A DNA stretch of 37,746 bases, taken from an uncultured Bacilli bacterium (GTDB lineage: Bacteria; Bacillota_I; Bacilli_A; RF39; UBA660). Below, piece after piece: positions 15,055 to 23,394 of this stretch (its first letter is position 1; each line of letters opens with the position of its first letter). Made by a program: the position numbers and the translations under genes. The stretch lies in the NCBI GenBank assembly GCA_944359015.1, contig CALVSK010000006.1, positions 1-37,746 on the forward strand, written 5' to 3'. Below the pieces are notes generated by a model. It did no database searches. It had not been told where the DNA came from and saw only the letters and a program-made list of their open reading frames with translations.

Positions 15055-16329
15055 ATGGTTATGAATATTTATACTCTTTTACCTGCAGATAGATATGTTT
15101 TAATTAATAAAACTATTTTAACTAATTTTGATAAAAAAATTTTAATAACTTTTTATGAGCCAATTATTGGCCATTTAGCTACTAGTTTGTATTTAACTTT
15201 TTGGAATGATTTAGAAGAAAATAAACAAATTTCAAGAGAACTTACACATCATCATTTAATGTCTTTACTTAAATGTCCTTTAAAAGTGATTAAAGAAGCA
15301 AGAGAAGCTTTAGAAGCTATTGGATTATTAAAAACATATATAAAACCTGGAGATGTAAATAATTATTTATATGAAATTTATTCGCCGCTTTCTCCGAATG
15401 AATTTTTTTCTCATCCTATTTTAAATGTTGTTCTTTATAATAATATTGGAGCAACTGAGTATGAATATTTGAAAAAATTGTATCAAAAAGTAAAAATAAC
15501 TCCGAAAGATTATGTAGAAATAACAAAAAAAATGGATGAAGTTTATACATCTATTTCTGATGTTCCTGTTTTTGAAAGTATAGAAAGAAGTGTTAATGAT
15601 ATTGAATGTAATAATCAAGTTGACTTTGATTTAATTATTTCTTCAATACCTAAGGGTATAATAAATGAAAAAGCTTTTAATAAGAAAACTAAAGAATTAA
15701 TTAATCAGCTTGCTTTTATTTACAAAATGGATTCTTTAAAAATGATGGAACTTATTAGAAGTGTATTAAATGAGTATGGAATGATTGATAAAAATGATTT
15801 AAGAATTTCAGCTAGAAAAATGTACCAATATAATAGTGGGGCATTACCAACCCTAATTTATCGTAGTCAACCAGAATATTTGAAATCACCAGCTGGAGAT
15901 AATTCTATGCGAGGTAGAATAATTAATATGTTTGAAAGTATTAATCCTGTTGATTTTTTAAGAAATAAGTATCGGGGAGTTAAACCAACTAATAGAGATA
16001 TAAAAATAATAGAATCATTAATAATTGATTTGGAAATGCCTCCGGCAGTTGTAAATGTTTTACTTGATTATGTGCTTAGAAAAAATAATAATAGATTATC
16101 TACTAATTATATCGAAGCTATTGCAGGTCAGTGGAAAAGAGCAGGATTAAAAAATGCTAGTGAAGCAATGGATTTTGCTGAAAAAGAAAACAAAAAATTT
16201 AGCAAAAAAATTCCAAATAAAAATAATGAAAATAAAGAGCCAGTTTGGTTTAATAAAGTAAGTGAAAAAGAAGAGTTAACTGCTCAAGAACAAGTTGAGT
16301 TAGAAAACTTATTTAAGGAGTTTAAATAA
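15055..16329 (+). CDS. dnaB: Replication initiation / membrane attachment protein DnaB (Firmicutes type)
   Basis: The ~424-residue protein matches the Bacilli DnaB helicase co-loader, not the replicative helicase. It has an N-terminal winged-helix-like region and a C-terminal DnaB_2/DnaD-like domain (YRGVKPTNRDIKIIESLI ... VLRKNNNRLSTNYIEAIAGQW, ~residues 300-365) with the conserved Y-x3-I-x3-W motif. An acidic tail follows. It works with DnaD and DnaI to load the replicative helicase at oriC. The start may be ATG 15055 or ATG 15061; the ribosome binding site is weak. It overlaps dnaI by 1 bp (TAATG), so the two are translationally coupled. Confidence 0.9.
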   Translation: MVMNIYTLLPADRYVLINKTILTNFDKKILITFYEPIIGHLATSLYLTFWNDLEENKQISRELTHHHLMSLLKCPLKVIKEAREALEAIGLLKTYIKPGDVNNYLYEIYSPLSPNEFFSHPILNVVLYNNIGATEYEYLKKLYQKVKITPKDYVEITKKMDEVYTSISDVPVFESIERSVNDIECNNQVDFDLIISSIPKGIINEKAFNKKTKELINQLAFIYKMDSLKMMELIRSVLNEYGMIDKNDLRISARKMYQYNSGALPTLIYRSQPEYLKSPAGDNSMRGRIINMFESINPVDFLRNKYRGVKPTNRDIKIIESLIIDLEMPPAVVNVLLDYVLRKNNNRLSTNYIEAIAGQWKRAGLKNASEAMDFAEKENKKFSKKIPNKNNENKEPVWFNKVSEKEELTAQEQVELENLFKEFK

Positions 16330-17207
16330 TGAAAAAATTATTTACGAGTTTAGATGAAAAATTAAATCAAGATTTAGAAAATTCATTAAAAGAATCATTA
16401 AAAAATGAAGATTTTTGTAATTTATTAAAAAGATTGAAAATAAGTAAAGAACTTGCTAAAAAATTTAATTCAAGTTTGTTAGATACTTGCGAAGAATTAA
16501 ATAATTGTAATAATTGTAAAGGTTTATTTGCTTGTAAAAATAAATTTGAAGGGCATGTGCTATACCCTAGTTTGGATAACCAAAGTTTAAAATTTATTTA
16601 TATGCCTTGTAAATATCAAAAAGAATTAGAGAAAAAAAAGAAATTAAGTAATGAACTTGCTAATTCTAGAATGAAAGATATTGATATAACAGATAAAAAA
16701 AGAGTTGATGTAATTAAATGGTTAAAAGATTTTTATGATAGTTATGAAAAACTTAATGATTTAAAGGGCTTATATTTACATGGTTCTTTTGGTAGTGGTA
16801 AAAGTTTTTTGATTTCGGCATTATTTAATGAACTTTCTTATAAAAAAAATGCTAGAACAGAAATAATTTATTTTCCAGAATTTTTGAGAACTTTAAAGGA
16901 TGATTTTAGTTTAGTTGATGATAAAATAGATTATTTACAAAGCATTGATTTATTATTAATTGATGATATTGGAGCAGAAAATTTATCAACTTGGGGTAGA
17001 GATGAAATTTTAGGTACAATATTGCAATATAGAATGAATAATAAATTAACTACCTTTTTTACTTCAAATTTGAATATTGAAGAATTAGAAAATCATTTAT
17101 CTATAACTAAAGCTGGAGAAGATAAAATAAAAGCTAGAAGAATAATTGAAAGAATTAAACAATTGACTGTGGATAAAGAATTAGTCAGTGTAAATAGGAG
17201 AAAATAA
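16329..17207 (+). CDS. dnaI: Primosomal protein DnaI, helicase loader
   Basis: The 292-residue AAA+ ATPase loads the replicative helicase. The N-terminal domain has the Cys cluster CNNCKGLFAC (~residues 60-69), as in the zinc-binding region of DnaI. The ATPase domain has Walker A LHGSFGSGKS (~residues 150-159), Walker B LLLIDDIG (~213-220) and an arginine-finger region near ARRIIERIK. TTTAAGGAG lies before the ATG, inside the end of dnaB. The dnaB-dnaI order is that of Bacilli. Confidence 0.95.
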   Translation: MKKLFTSLDEKLNQDLENSLKESLKNEDFCNLLKRLKISKELAKKFNSSLLDTCEELNNCNNCKGLFACKNKFEGHVLYPSLDNQSLKFIYMPCKYQKELEKKKKLSNELANSRMKDIDITDKKRVDVIKWLKDFYDSYEKLNDLKGLYLHGSFGSGKSFLISALFNELSYKKNARTEIIYFPEFLRTLKDDFSLVDDKIDYLQSIDLLLIDDIGAENLSTWGRDEILGTILQYRMNNKLTTFFTSNLNIEELENHLSITKAGEDKIKARRIIERIKQLTVDKELVSVNRRK

Positions 17208-17213
17208 AAAGTT

Positions 17214-17474
17214 ATGATAGAGAATAAGGGAATTTTTAATAAAGATAATATTGTGGCTTATAGTGTGAAAGTAATAGCATATGCATTTTTGGTTTCTGGA
17301 AGTTTGATTTTATTTTTTTATATTAATTCGCTAAATATATTATTAAAAGAAAAAATATTTTTTGCTTTTTATGGTATTATTATTTTAATAGTATCATTTG
17401 TTTTTGTTTATGCTATTGGTGAATTACTTCAAATTTTACACGATATTAGAAAGAAAATATATGAAAAATTATAA
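17214..17474 (+). CDS. Small two-helix membrane protein
   Basis: The 86-residue protein has two membrane segments (~residues 14-38 and 48-70) and a short basic C-terminus. The second helix runs into GELLQILHDIRKKI, a pattern seen in uncharacterised small membrane proteins of Firmicutes. Function unknown. It starts 7 bp after dnaI with AGGAG in the dnaI end, so it probably belongs to the same transcript. Confidence 0.65.
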   Translation: MIENKGIFNKDNIVAYSVKVIAYAFLVSGSLILFFYINSLNILLKEKIFFAFYGIIILIVSFVFVYAIGELLQILHDIRKKIYEKL

Positions 17475-17500
17475 AATTTATTTATTAATTTTTTAAAATA

Positions 17501-17509
17501 TGTTATATT
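17501..17509 (+). promoter_or_regulatory. Possible extended -10 promoter
   Basis: TGTTATATT is one mismatch from TGnTATAAT and lies 16 bp before the start of the next gene. Confidence 0.4.
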
Positions 17510-17524
17510 GAAATAGAGGGTGTG

Positions 17525-18400
17525 ATGATAGTGAAACAAGAACCTTTATTAAAAGATGAAGAAGAAAAAATTGTTTTTAGAAATACTAATAACAATAATA
17601 AAAAAAATAATTTTAATTTTAGTGTGGTTTTAACTGTAATATTGACAGCCTTTGTTTTTTATGCCTTTGGTGATACAATGTATAAATTTTATTTGGGATT
17701 TAAGTATTATGATTTAAGATTAGAAAACAAAGAAAGTTTGGTAGATAATGAAGATATAAAAGAAGAAGAAATTCCTTTAAATTCTGCTTTGCTTGCTTCT
17801 GTTTACAATAAAATAAATTTAGATAATTGTTCAAATGATATATCATTGTTAAAAAGATTTTATAGTTATTCTTTAAATAATATTGAATTGACTCAAGAAG
17901 AAAAAATAACTTTGATTTTTAATAAAATTATTGGGGATGAATGTATTAATAATTTAATTGTTCCTGTTGATGAATTTAATAGTGTTGCTTTTGATATTTT
18001 CAATGTTTTAGACTTTGCTAGTCTTCATAATATGTTACAAATCGTAAATATTAATTATAATAATTTAAATGTTACTTATGATAATACTCAAAATGCTTTT
18101 GTGGTAAATCAAAGTATGTGTAATACGTGTGATGATAATTTTGTTGCGAAAAAAATAGTAAAAGCAACTACCAAAGGTGATGAACTATATATTTATGAAA
18201 AATATGGATATTTCTTATTTGTTCAAGATAATAGTTATAATATTTATGGGGATTTTATGCATGAACAATTATTAGGAAATTATACTGATTTGACTGGTAA
18301 TAAGGAATATACTGATTATGATAATTTAAAAACTTATAAATGGACATATAAAAAAGGAACTGATGATAATTATTATTTTGTATCAGTTATTCAAATTTAA
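17525..18400 (+). CDS. Single-pass membrane protein of unknown function
   Basis: About 291 residues. An Asn/Lys-rich cytoplasmic start leads into one membrane segment (~residues 34-54, VVLTVILTAFVFYAF). The remaining ~235 residues should be extracytoplasmic; they contain a CNTC pair (~residue 200) and a late beta-rich part ending YYFVSVIQI. I do not recognise a family. The start is uncertain: AGAGGG (17515-17520) favours ATG at 17525, but GTG at 17531 is also possible. The 3' end overlaps the convergent yolD-like gene by 14 bp. Confidence 0.65.
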   Translation: MIVKQEPLLKDEEEKIVFRNTNNNNKKNNFNFSVVLTVILTAFVFYAFGDTMYKFYLGFKYYDLRLENKESLVDNEDIKEEEIPLNSALLASVYNKINLDNCSNDISLLKRFYSYSLNNIELTQEEKITLIFNKIIGDECINNLIVPVDEFNSVAFDIFNVLDFASLHNMLQIVNINYNNLNVTYDNTQNAFVVNQSMCNTCDDNFVAKKIVKATTKGDELYIYEKYGYFLFVQDNSYNIYGDFMHEQLLGNYTDLTGNKEYTDYDNLKTYKWTYKKGTDDNYYFVSVIQI

Positions 18401-18710
18401 TTTTTAATATTTGATTAAATAGTAATTTTGTTTTATTTTCAAGATAGATTGTTTTATAAATTAAATCTATCTTTTTTATTTTTGATTTAGTTTTAAATAT
18501 ATATCCTTCCTTATAATAACTTATAAACACTACGTTTTGGTAATAATAACTTTCTATAATTTTCTTTTCTAATTCACTTTGTTCTTCTTCAGAAAGTAAT
18601 GGTTTGCTTATTTTGGATTTTTCAATTAATAAAGAATTAATTAAATATTTTCCATTAAGTAATGAGTTAAATGGTTGCCATTTAATTATTCCTCTGTCTA
18701 AATTATTCAT
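18387..18710 (-). CDS. YolD-like protein
   Basis: The 107-residue protein begins with the YolD signature DRGIIKWQPFNSL (residues 5-17), then a region rich in helix and strand. YolD-like proteins are encoded next to Y-family polymerases in Firmicutes and are thought to assist or restrain them. Here the gene overlaps the 3' end of umuC by 8 bp and its ribosome binding site CGGAGGT lies inside umuC, so the two are co-translated. No independent promoter is seen. Confidence 0.85.
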   Translation of the reverse strand: MNNLDRGIIKWQPFNSLLNGKYLINSLLIEKSKISKPLLSEEEQSELEKKIIESYYYQNVVFISYYKEGYIFKTKSKIKKIDLIYKTIYLENKTKLLFNQILKIKFE

Positions 18711-19965
18711 GATGACCTCCGATTTTTGTGTTTCTTTCTATCGCTGTTGAATCTTCTAATAAATTGGATGCTTTAATTAAACTGTTTTTCCCAAATTTAG
18801 ATTTTATTTCATCGATTGCTTCGTTTATTTTTTGTTCACTTTTAATGTCATCAATTTTTTCAAATAAATTTAGTTGTACTCCTGTTTTGGGTATTAACCC
18901 TCCACAAGAAATGCTTACCTTTCTAATGGGTAAATACTCATAATATCTATCAAATAAAATATTACAGTAATTATTTATTTCTTTATTGGAATCTGTTGGT
19001 GCATCTAATTTTAAACTGTGATAAAATCCACTGTTTATTTCTTTTGAATAACTTATTCCAAAACCTATTACTGTTGTTTGTTTATTATTTGCTCTAAGTC
19101 TAGATGTTAGTTGTTCTACCATTTCTCTAATTATAATTCTTATATTTGTTTCATTATAATCCTTAAATAGTACTTGAGAATGACTATAGGACTTATCTTT
19201 AGCTTGAACTTTATAATCAGAAATACGACTTGTATCTATACCGTTAGCATGATTCCAAAGTTCTAAGCCCATCACTCCAAATTTGTCTTTTAATTTGTGA
19301 GGATTATATTTTGCTAAATCTCCAACTGTATAGATTTTTAAAATATTTAAGTTTTTTTCCATCCTACTACCAATTCCCCACATCTTAGAAAGAGGAGTTA
19401 TTGTCCATAATTTAGTAGGTATGTCTTCATAAGTCCATTTGGCAATACCATTTTTATATTTTTTGGCTTCTATATCCATGGCAACTTTTGCTAATAACAA
19501 ATTTGGCCCAATTCCACAAGTGGCTGTTAATCCAGTTTTTTCATAAATTGTGTTTAATATTTCTTCTGCTAGTTCGTAGTCGGTTTTTTTATATAACTTT
19601 AAATAATCTGTTACATCTAAAAAACATTCATCAATTGAATAAACATGTAAATCTTCACTAGATACATAATCTAAATAAATGTTTACAACTTCTTTGCTTT
19701 TTTCAATATATAATTTCATTCTTGGAGGAACAATTATATATTTTATGTTTTTAGGTATATCATATAATCTTGTTCTTGATGCTACTCCTTTATTTTTTAA
19801 ATAGGGAGTTATTGCTAATGTTATTGCTCCATTTCCTTGATTGGGATTGGCCACTACTAGAGGTACTTGGAAAGGATTTAATCCTCTTTCAACACATTCA
19901 CATGATGCAAAAAAACTTTTTAAATCAATACACATAATATTTCTTTTGTTATATAAAGTTTCCAT
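18703..19965 (-). CDS. Y-family translesion DNA polymerase (UmuC/UvrX type)
   Basis: The 420-residue enzyme is a Y-family polymerase for error-prone bypass of DNA damage. Visible motifs are the catalytic Asp in MCIDLKSFFASCEC (~residues 11-24), RTRLYDIPK, and the second acidic motif YSIDECFLDVT (~108-118). A helix-hairpin-helix region (WGIGSRMEKNL) and little-finger domain follow. Its partner YolD-like gene overlaps the end. Upstream lie a good sigma-A promoter and a LexA-like box between start point and ribosome binding site (CGGAGGT), so damage-inducible expression is likely. It is the UvrX/YqjW kind rather than DinB. Confidence 0.93.
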   Translation of the reverse strand: METLYNKRNIMCIDLKSFFASCECVERGLNPFQVPLVVANPNQGNGAITLAITPYLKNKGVASRTRLYDIPKNIKYIIVPPRMKLYIEKSKEVVNIYLDYVSSEDLHVYSIDECFLDVTDYLKLYKKTDYELAEEILNTIYEKTGLTATCGIGPNLLLAKVAMDIEAKKYKNGIAKWTYEDIPTKLWTITPLSKMWGIGSRMEKNLNILKIYTVGDLAKYNPHKLKDKFGVMGLELWNHANGIDTSRISDYKVQAKDKSYSHSQVLFKDYNETNIRIIIREMVEQLTSRLRANNKQTTVIGFGISYSKEINSGFYHSLKLDAPTDSNKEINNYCNILFDRYYEYLPIRKVSISCGGLIPKTGVQLNLFEKIDDIKSEQKINEAIDEIKSKFGKNSLIKASNLLEDSTAIERNTKIGGHHE

Positions 19966-19975
19966 AATTTACCTC

Positions 19976-19989
19976 CGAACATTTGTTTA
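19976..19989 (-). promoter_or_regulatory. LexA/DinR-like SOS box before umuC
   Basis: Read on the minus strand, TAAACAAATGTTCG matches the Gram-positive SOS box CGAACRNRYGTTYG at 12 of 14 positions. It sits just downstream of the predicted start point, where a bound repressor would block transcription. Confidence 0.6.
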
Positions 19990-19996
19990 CAACTAA

Positions 19997-20025
19997 ATTA
20001 TAGTTCATATACTTATATATATCAA
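19997..20025 (-). promoter_or_regulatory. umuC promoter
   Basis: On the minus strand TTGATA (20020-20025), a 17-bp spacer and TATAAT (19997-20002) form a strong promoter. Confidence 0.8.
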
Positions 20026-20044
20026 TTCCTATTTTTGGCATTTA

Positions 20045-20239
20045 TTATTTGTCTTTGATTAATTTTAAAATATCTTTATCTTTTATTTCTAATACTTCAA
20101 TTAATTTTATTATTGTTTCAAATTTAGCATTTTTATAACTTCCATTTTCTATTCTAAATAAGTTTCTCCATGATATGTTGCATTTTTCTGCTACTTCTTC
20201 TAAAGTCATGTTTTTATTTTTTCTGTATTCTTTAAACAT
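20045..20239 (-). CDS. Small XRE-type HTH regulator
   Basis: The 64-residue protein is essentially one XRE helix-turn-helix (MTLEEVAEKCNISWRNLFRIENG, starting near residue 11), with GAGGTGG before the ATG. It lies upstream of umuC on the same strand and diverges from a surface protein gene. The spacer between them has three copies of a paired ATGTCA motif, which are good candidates for its operators. Autorepression and control of the divergent gene are inferred. A role in umuC control is possible but umuC has its own promoter. Confidence 0.8.
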   Translation of the reverse strand: MFKEYRKNKNMTLEEVAEKCNISWRNLFRIENGSYKNAKFETIIKLIEVLEIKDKDILKLIKDK

Positions 20240-20251
20240 TTGGCCACCTCT

Positions 20252-20367
20252 ATGTCAATTATGTCATCTAAGAAAATCATTGTGTATGACACAAAAGACA
20301 TAAAATATCTTATTTTTTTAATAATCATGTGATATTATTTATATAATATATATGTCATGTATGTCAT
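20252..20367. promoter_or_regulatory. Three-copy operator array, ATGTCA-N3-ATGTCA
   Basis: Copy 1 (20252-20266) is ATGTCA-att-ATGTCA. Copy 3 (20352-20366) is ATGTCA-tgt-ATGTCA. Copy 2 (20286-20301) is an inverted, imperfect version with the same 9-bp phase. Copies 1 and 3 are 100 bp apart. Copy 3 lies just after a TATAAT (20343-20348) facing the surface protein gene, and copy 1 sits next to the ribosome binding site of the HTH gene. The layout suits cooperative binding by the small HTH protein and perhaps DNA looping. Confidence 0.6.
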
Positions 20368-20398
20368 ATAAATATTGTGGTTAGGAAGTGCTTTCTTT

Positions 20399-21517
20399 AT
20401 GCAAAAAAAAGTAGTTTTATTTTTTTTGATTTTGTTTTTTGGGTGTTTATTTTGTTTATTAAAGAATAGTTTTGAGATAAATGATAAGGTTCTAAAAAGT
20501 AAAAAAGAAGAAAATATCGTTTCAGCAAATGCGATAAGTATGCTTTATGAAACAGAAGTAGGAAGTGGCGAATATCAAATTTCAACAGACATAATGTGGC
20601 CTCAGGATGGATATATTTTTAATGAAAGATTATCAAAATGTGAAAATGGCGGAACACTTTCTTGGAATGAAGAGACAAAAAGAGTAATAATGCAAACAAA
20701 TAAAAGTGATAAGTGCTATGTATATTTTGATAAAGAACCAGATATAGTATACTTTGTTGATTACATAAAAAGTTTGTATACAAGTCAAGGTGTAAATGGA
20801 ATATATTATCACAACTCAGGTTTGGCAAATAGTGCAGCAGATAACTCATATAGATATGCTGGAGCAAATCCAAATAATTATGTATGCTTTGGTAGTGATG
20901 CAGAAACTTGTCCGGAAGATAACTTATACCGCATTATTGGCGTATTTGACTCAGAAGTAAAACTGATTAAGTTAACAAACATAGGAAATTATCCGTGGGA
21001 TAATAATAATCGTAATACTTGGAGTTCTTCATCAATAAAAAATACTTTAAACACAACATACTATAATGGTCTAAGTGTGACATGGCAAAATAAAATAGCA
21101 ATGCACACTTGGAAAGTTGGTGGAATGGATAATAATATAACAAGTACCTCTAAACAATATTATGATGTAGAAGTAGGTAATAGTTCAAAAAGTACAACTG
21201 ATAATATGAAAATCGGTTTAATGTATGTAAGTGATTATGGATTTGCGGCAATCCCAGATTATTGGGTAATTGCTATGCACAATTATTATATTTCAGCTAA
21301 AAGTACAAATTGGATATATTTAGGAGCAACTGAATGGACAGTTTCTCGTGAATCTTTAAATTCTCATTTATCATTTTATATTAGTTCTTCTGGTATTCCG
21401 GAAGCGGATGAATATGCTAATAATTTGTACGCTACGCGTCCGTCCTTCTATCTAACTTCTTCCACAACTTATGTCAGTGGAGATGGTACCCAAAGCAATC
21501 CATTTAGGATTTCTTAA
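20399..21517 (+). CDS. Signal-anchored surface protein
   Basis: The start at 20399 is chosen because AGGAAGTG lies 9 nt upstream; the frame is open 24 bp further. The 372-residue protein has a basic start and a long hydrophobic segment (residues ~4-22) that may be a signal peptide or anchor. The exported part has several Cys and a domain with RIIGVFDSEVKLIKL, then WSSSSIKNTLN, and a typical ending RPSFYLTSSTTYVSGDGTQS. I believe this type recurs in cell surface proteins of gut Bacilli, but I cannot name a family. The divergent XRE gene and the ATGTCA array suggest regulated expression. Confidence 0.7.
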   Translation: MQKKVVLFFLILFFGCLFCLLKNSFEINDKVLKSKKEENIVSANAISMLYETEVGSGEYQISTDIMWPQDGYIFNERLSKCENGGTLSWNEETKRVIMQTNKSDKCYVYFDKEPDIVYFVDYIKSLYTSQGVNGIYYHNSGLANSAADNSYRYAGANPNNYVCFGSDAETCPEDNLYRIIGVFDSEVKLIKLTNIGNYPWDNNNRNTWSSSSIKNTLNTTYYNGLSVTWQNKIAMHTWKVGGMDNNITSTSKQYYDVEVGNSSKSTTDNMKIGLMYVSDYGFAAIPDYWVIAMHNYYISAKSTNWIYLGATEWTVSRESLNSHLSFYISSSGIPEADEYANNLYATRPSFYLTSSTTYVSGDGTQSNPFRIS

Positions 21518-21596
21518 TTAATATGATTAATTTAAAATAAGATAATTATTTAATTTAGTAGTGAGTTTGTTTTTATTTTATTTTCATAAATAGTAA

Positions 21597-21625
21597 TGGA
21601 CAATTTAAAATAATAATAGTAAAAT
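21597..21625 (+). promoter_or_regulatory. Promoter of the herA-like gene
   Basis: TGGACA (21597-21602), a 17-bp spacer and TAAAAT (21620-21625) lie before AGGAG and the start codon. Confidence 0.55.
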
Positions 21626-21647
21626 TATTTTAGGAGAATATGATAAT

Positions 21648-23384
21648 ATGATGTTTGGTAAAATAATCAAAATAAATAATAATGAAGTAACTATAAAAAA
21701 TGATTCTGGTAAAGCAATGTCTAATTTAATGAATTGCCATTTGGCATTTGAAGAAGAATCCCGTATAGTAATTGCTGAAGTTATATATGTGGATGAAAGT
21801 ATTGTTAAAACTTTGTTAGTTGGAGAAATAATAAATGATAAATTTAGTTCAGGAATTATTAAAAAGCCAAGTGGAATAGTAAATATTAGAATTGTAAATG
21901 CTCAAGAATTAGAATTGATTTTTGGAAAAAACGTTTTTAATAAAAACTTTTTATTATTAGGTAAGTCTGCAATTTATAAAAACTTTAATGTTTCTGTTTC
22001 TTTAAATAGTTTTTATGCAAATCATAGTGCTATTATTGGAAATACTGGTAGCGGTAAATCTTGTGGTGTTGCTAGAATGCTTCAAAATTTGTTTTTGATA
22101 AATCCCAATAAACCTATTAATTCTCATTTTATTTTGTTTGATGCTTATGGCGAATATAAAAATACTTTTAAAGATTTGCAAAATAATGGACTTAATTCTA
22201 TTAATTATACAACTAATGTTGTAAGCTCAAATGAAAAGATGTTGGTGTTTCCTACTTATTTTTTAGATGTTGATGATTTAGCAATTTTATTACAAGCTAG
22301 TAGTGGAGAACAAGTTCCGGTTTTGGCTAAAACCTTAAAGTTAGTAGTAATTTTTAAAAGTAGTAACCCTCAAATGAAAAAATATAAAAATGATATAATT
22401 GCAAATTGCTTATATGATATTTTAACTAGTGGTAAATCCGCAAGTCAAATGCGTGACCAAATTATTGCTGTGTTATCAAAATATAATACAGAAACTTTAA
22501 ACTTGGATTCTATTATTCATCAACCAGGTTATAATCGAACTTTTAGACAATGTTTGTTAATTGATGAACAGGGAAAAATGAATGCAATTTTGGAAGTTGT
22601 AAATTTTTTACATCAATTTGAAAAAGTTAATTTGGATGATATAACTGTAGTTCAGGATTTTGCTTATTCTTTAAAAGATTTATATTATGCTTTAGAGTTT
22701 GCTTTAATAAGTGAAGGTAGTATAAATAATGATAATGTATATAAACAAAATAATATTTTAAAAACTAGATTACATACTATTATAAATAGTAAAGAAAGTA
22801 AAATATTTGAATATAATGAGTTTATTAGTAAAGAAAATTTTATTAAAAATTTATTTTTAAATACTCAACTTTTAAATATAGATTTAAGTTATTTAGATGA
22901 TAGATTTGCTAAAATAATAACTAAGTTATTTAGTAAATTGTTATTTAATTATACAACTTCTCTTAATCCAAGAGGAACATTTTCAATAAATATAATATTG
23001 GAAGAAGCACATAGATATGTTCAAAATGATTTTGATATTGATATAATTGGTTATAATATATTTGATAGAATTACTAAAGAAGGAAGAAAATATGGTACTT
23101 TACTCACATTTATTACTCAAAGACCTAGTGAATTATCTACTACTGCTTTAAGTCAATGTGGTAATTTTGTGGTCTTTAGAATATATCATCCTAGAGATTT
23201 AGAAATAGTAAAAAATATGAGTGTTAATGTAGCTAATGAAACTATAGAACAAATCAAAGCATTGAATCCTGGTACAGCATTTTGTTTTGGTATAGGTTTT
23301 AAAATACCTATTTTAATTAATTTTGATTTACCAAACCCAATGCCTGAAAGTACAAGTTTAAAAATTAATGAATTGTGGTATTAA
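21648..23384 (+). CDS. HerA/DUF87-type hexameric ATPase
   Basis: The 578-residue protein has an N-terminal HAS-barrel-like region (residues ~1-100), then a RecA-like motor with Walker A IGNTGSGKS (~residues 128-136) and Walker B INIILEEAHRY (~residues 446-456). The later TFITQRPSEL and GNFVVFRIYHPRD match the sensor and arginine regions of HerA-FtsK ATPases. HerA pumps DNA, usually with a nuclease such as NurA, or with Sir2 or DUF4297 effectors in phage defence. None of those is adjacent; an alpha/beta hydrolase gene follows 10 bp later. ATG at 21651 is an alternative start. Confidence 0.88.
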   Translation: MMFGKIIKINNNEVTIKNDSGKAMSNLMNCHLAFEEESRIVIAEVIYVDESIVKTLLVGEIINDKFSSGIIKKPSGIVNIRIVNAQELELIFGKNVFNKNFLLLGKSAIYKNFNVSVSLNSFYANHSAIIGNTGSGKSCGVARMLQNLFLINPNKPINSHFILFDAYGEYKNTFKDLQNNGLNSINYTTNVVSSNEKMLVFPTYFLDVDDLAILLQASSGEQVPVLAKTLKLVVIFKSSNPQMKKYKNDIIANCLYDILTSGKSASQMRDQIIAVLSKYNTETLNLDSIIHQPGYNRTFRQCLLIDEQGKMNAILEVVNFLHQFEKVNLDDITVVQDFAYSLKDLYYALEFALISEGSINNDNVYKQNNILKTRLHTIINSKESKIFEYNEFISKENFIKNLFLNTQLLNIDLSYLDDRFAKIITKLFSKLLFNYTTSLNPRGTFSINIILEEAHRYVQNDFDIDIIGYNIFDRITKEGRKYGTLLTFITQRPSELSTTALSQCGNFVVFRIYHPRDLEIVKNMSVNVANETIEQIKALNPGTAFCFGIGFKIPILINFDLPNPMPESTSLKINELWY

Positions 23385-23394
23385 GGAGAAATGT

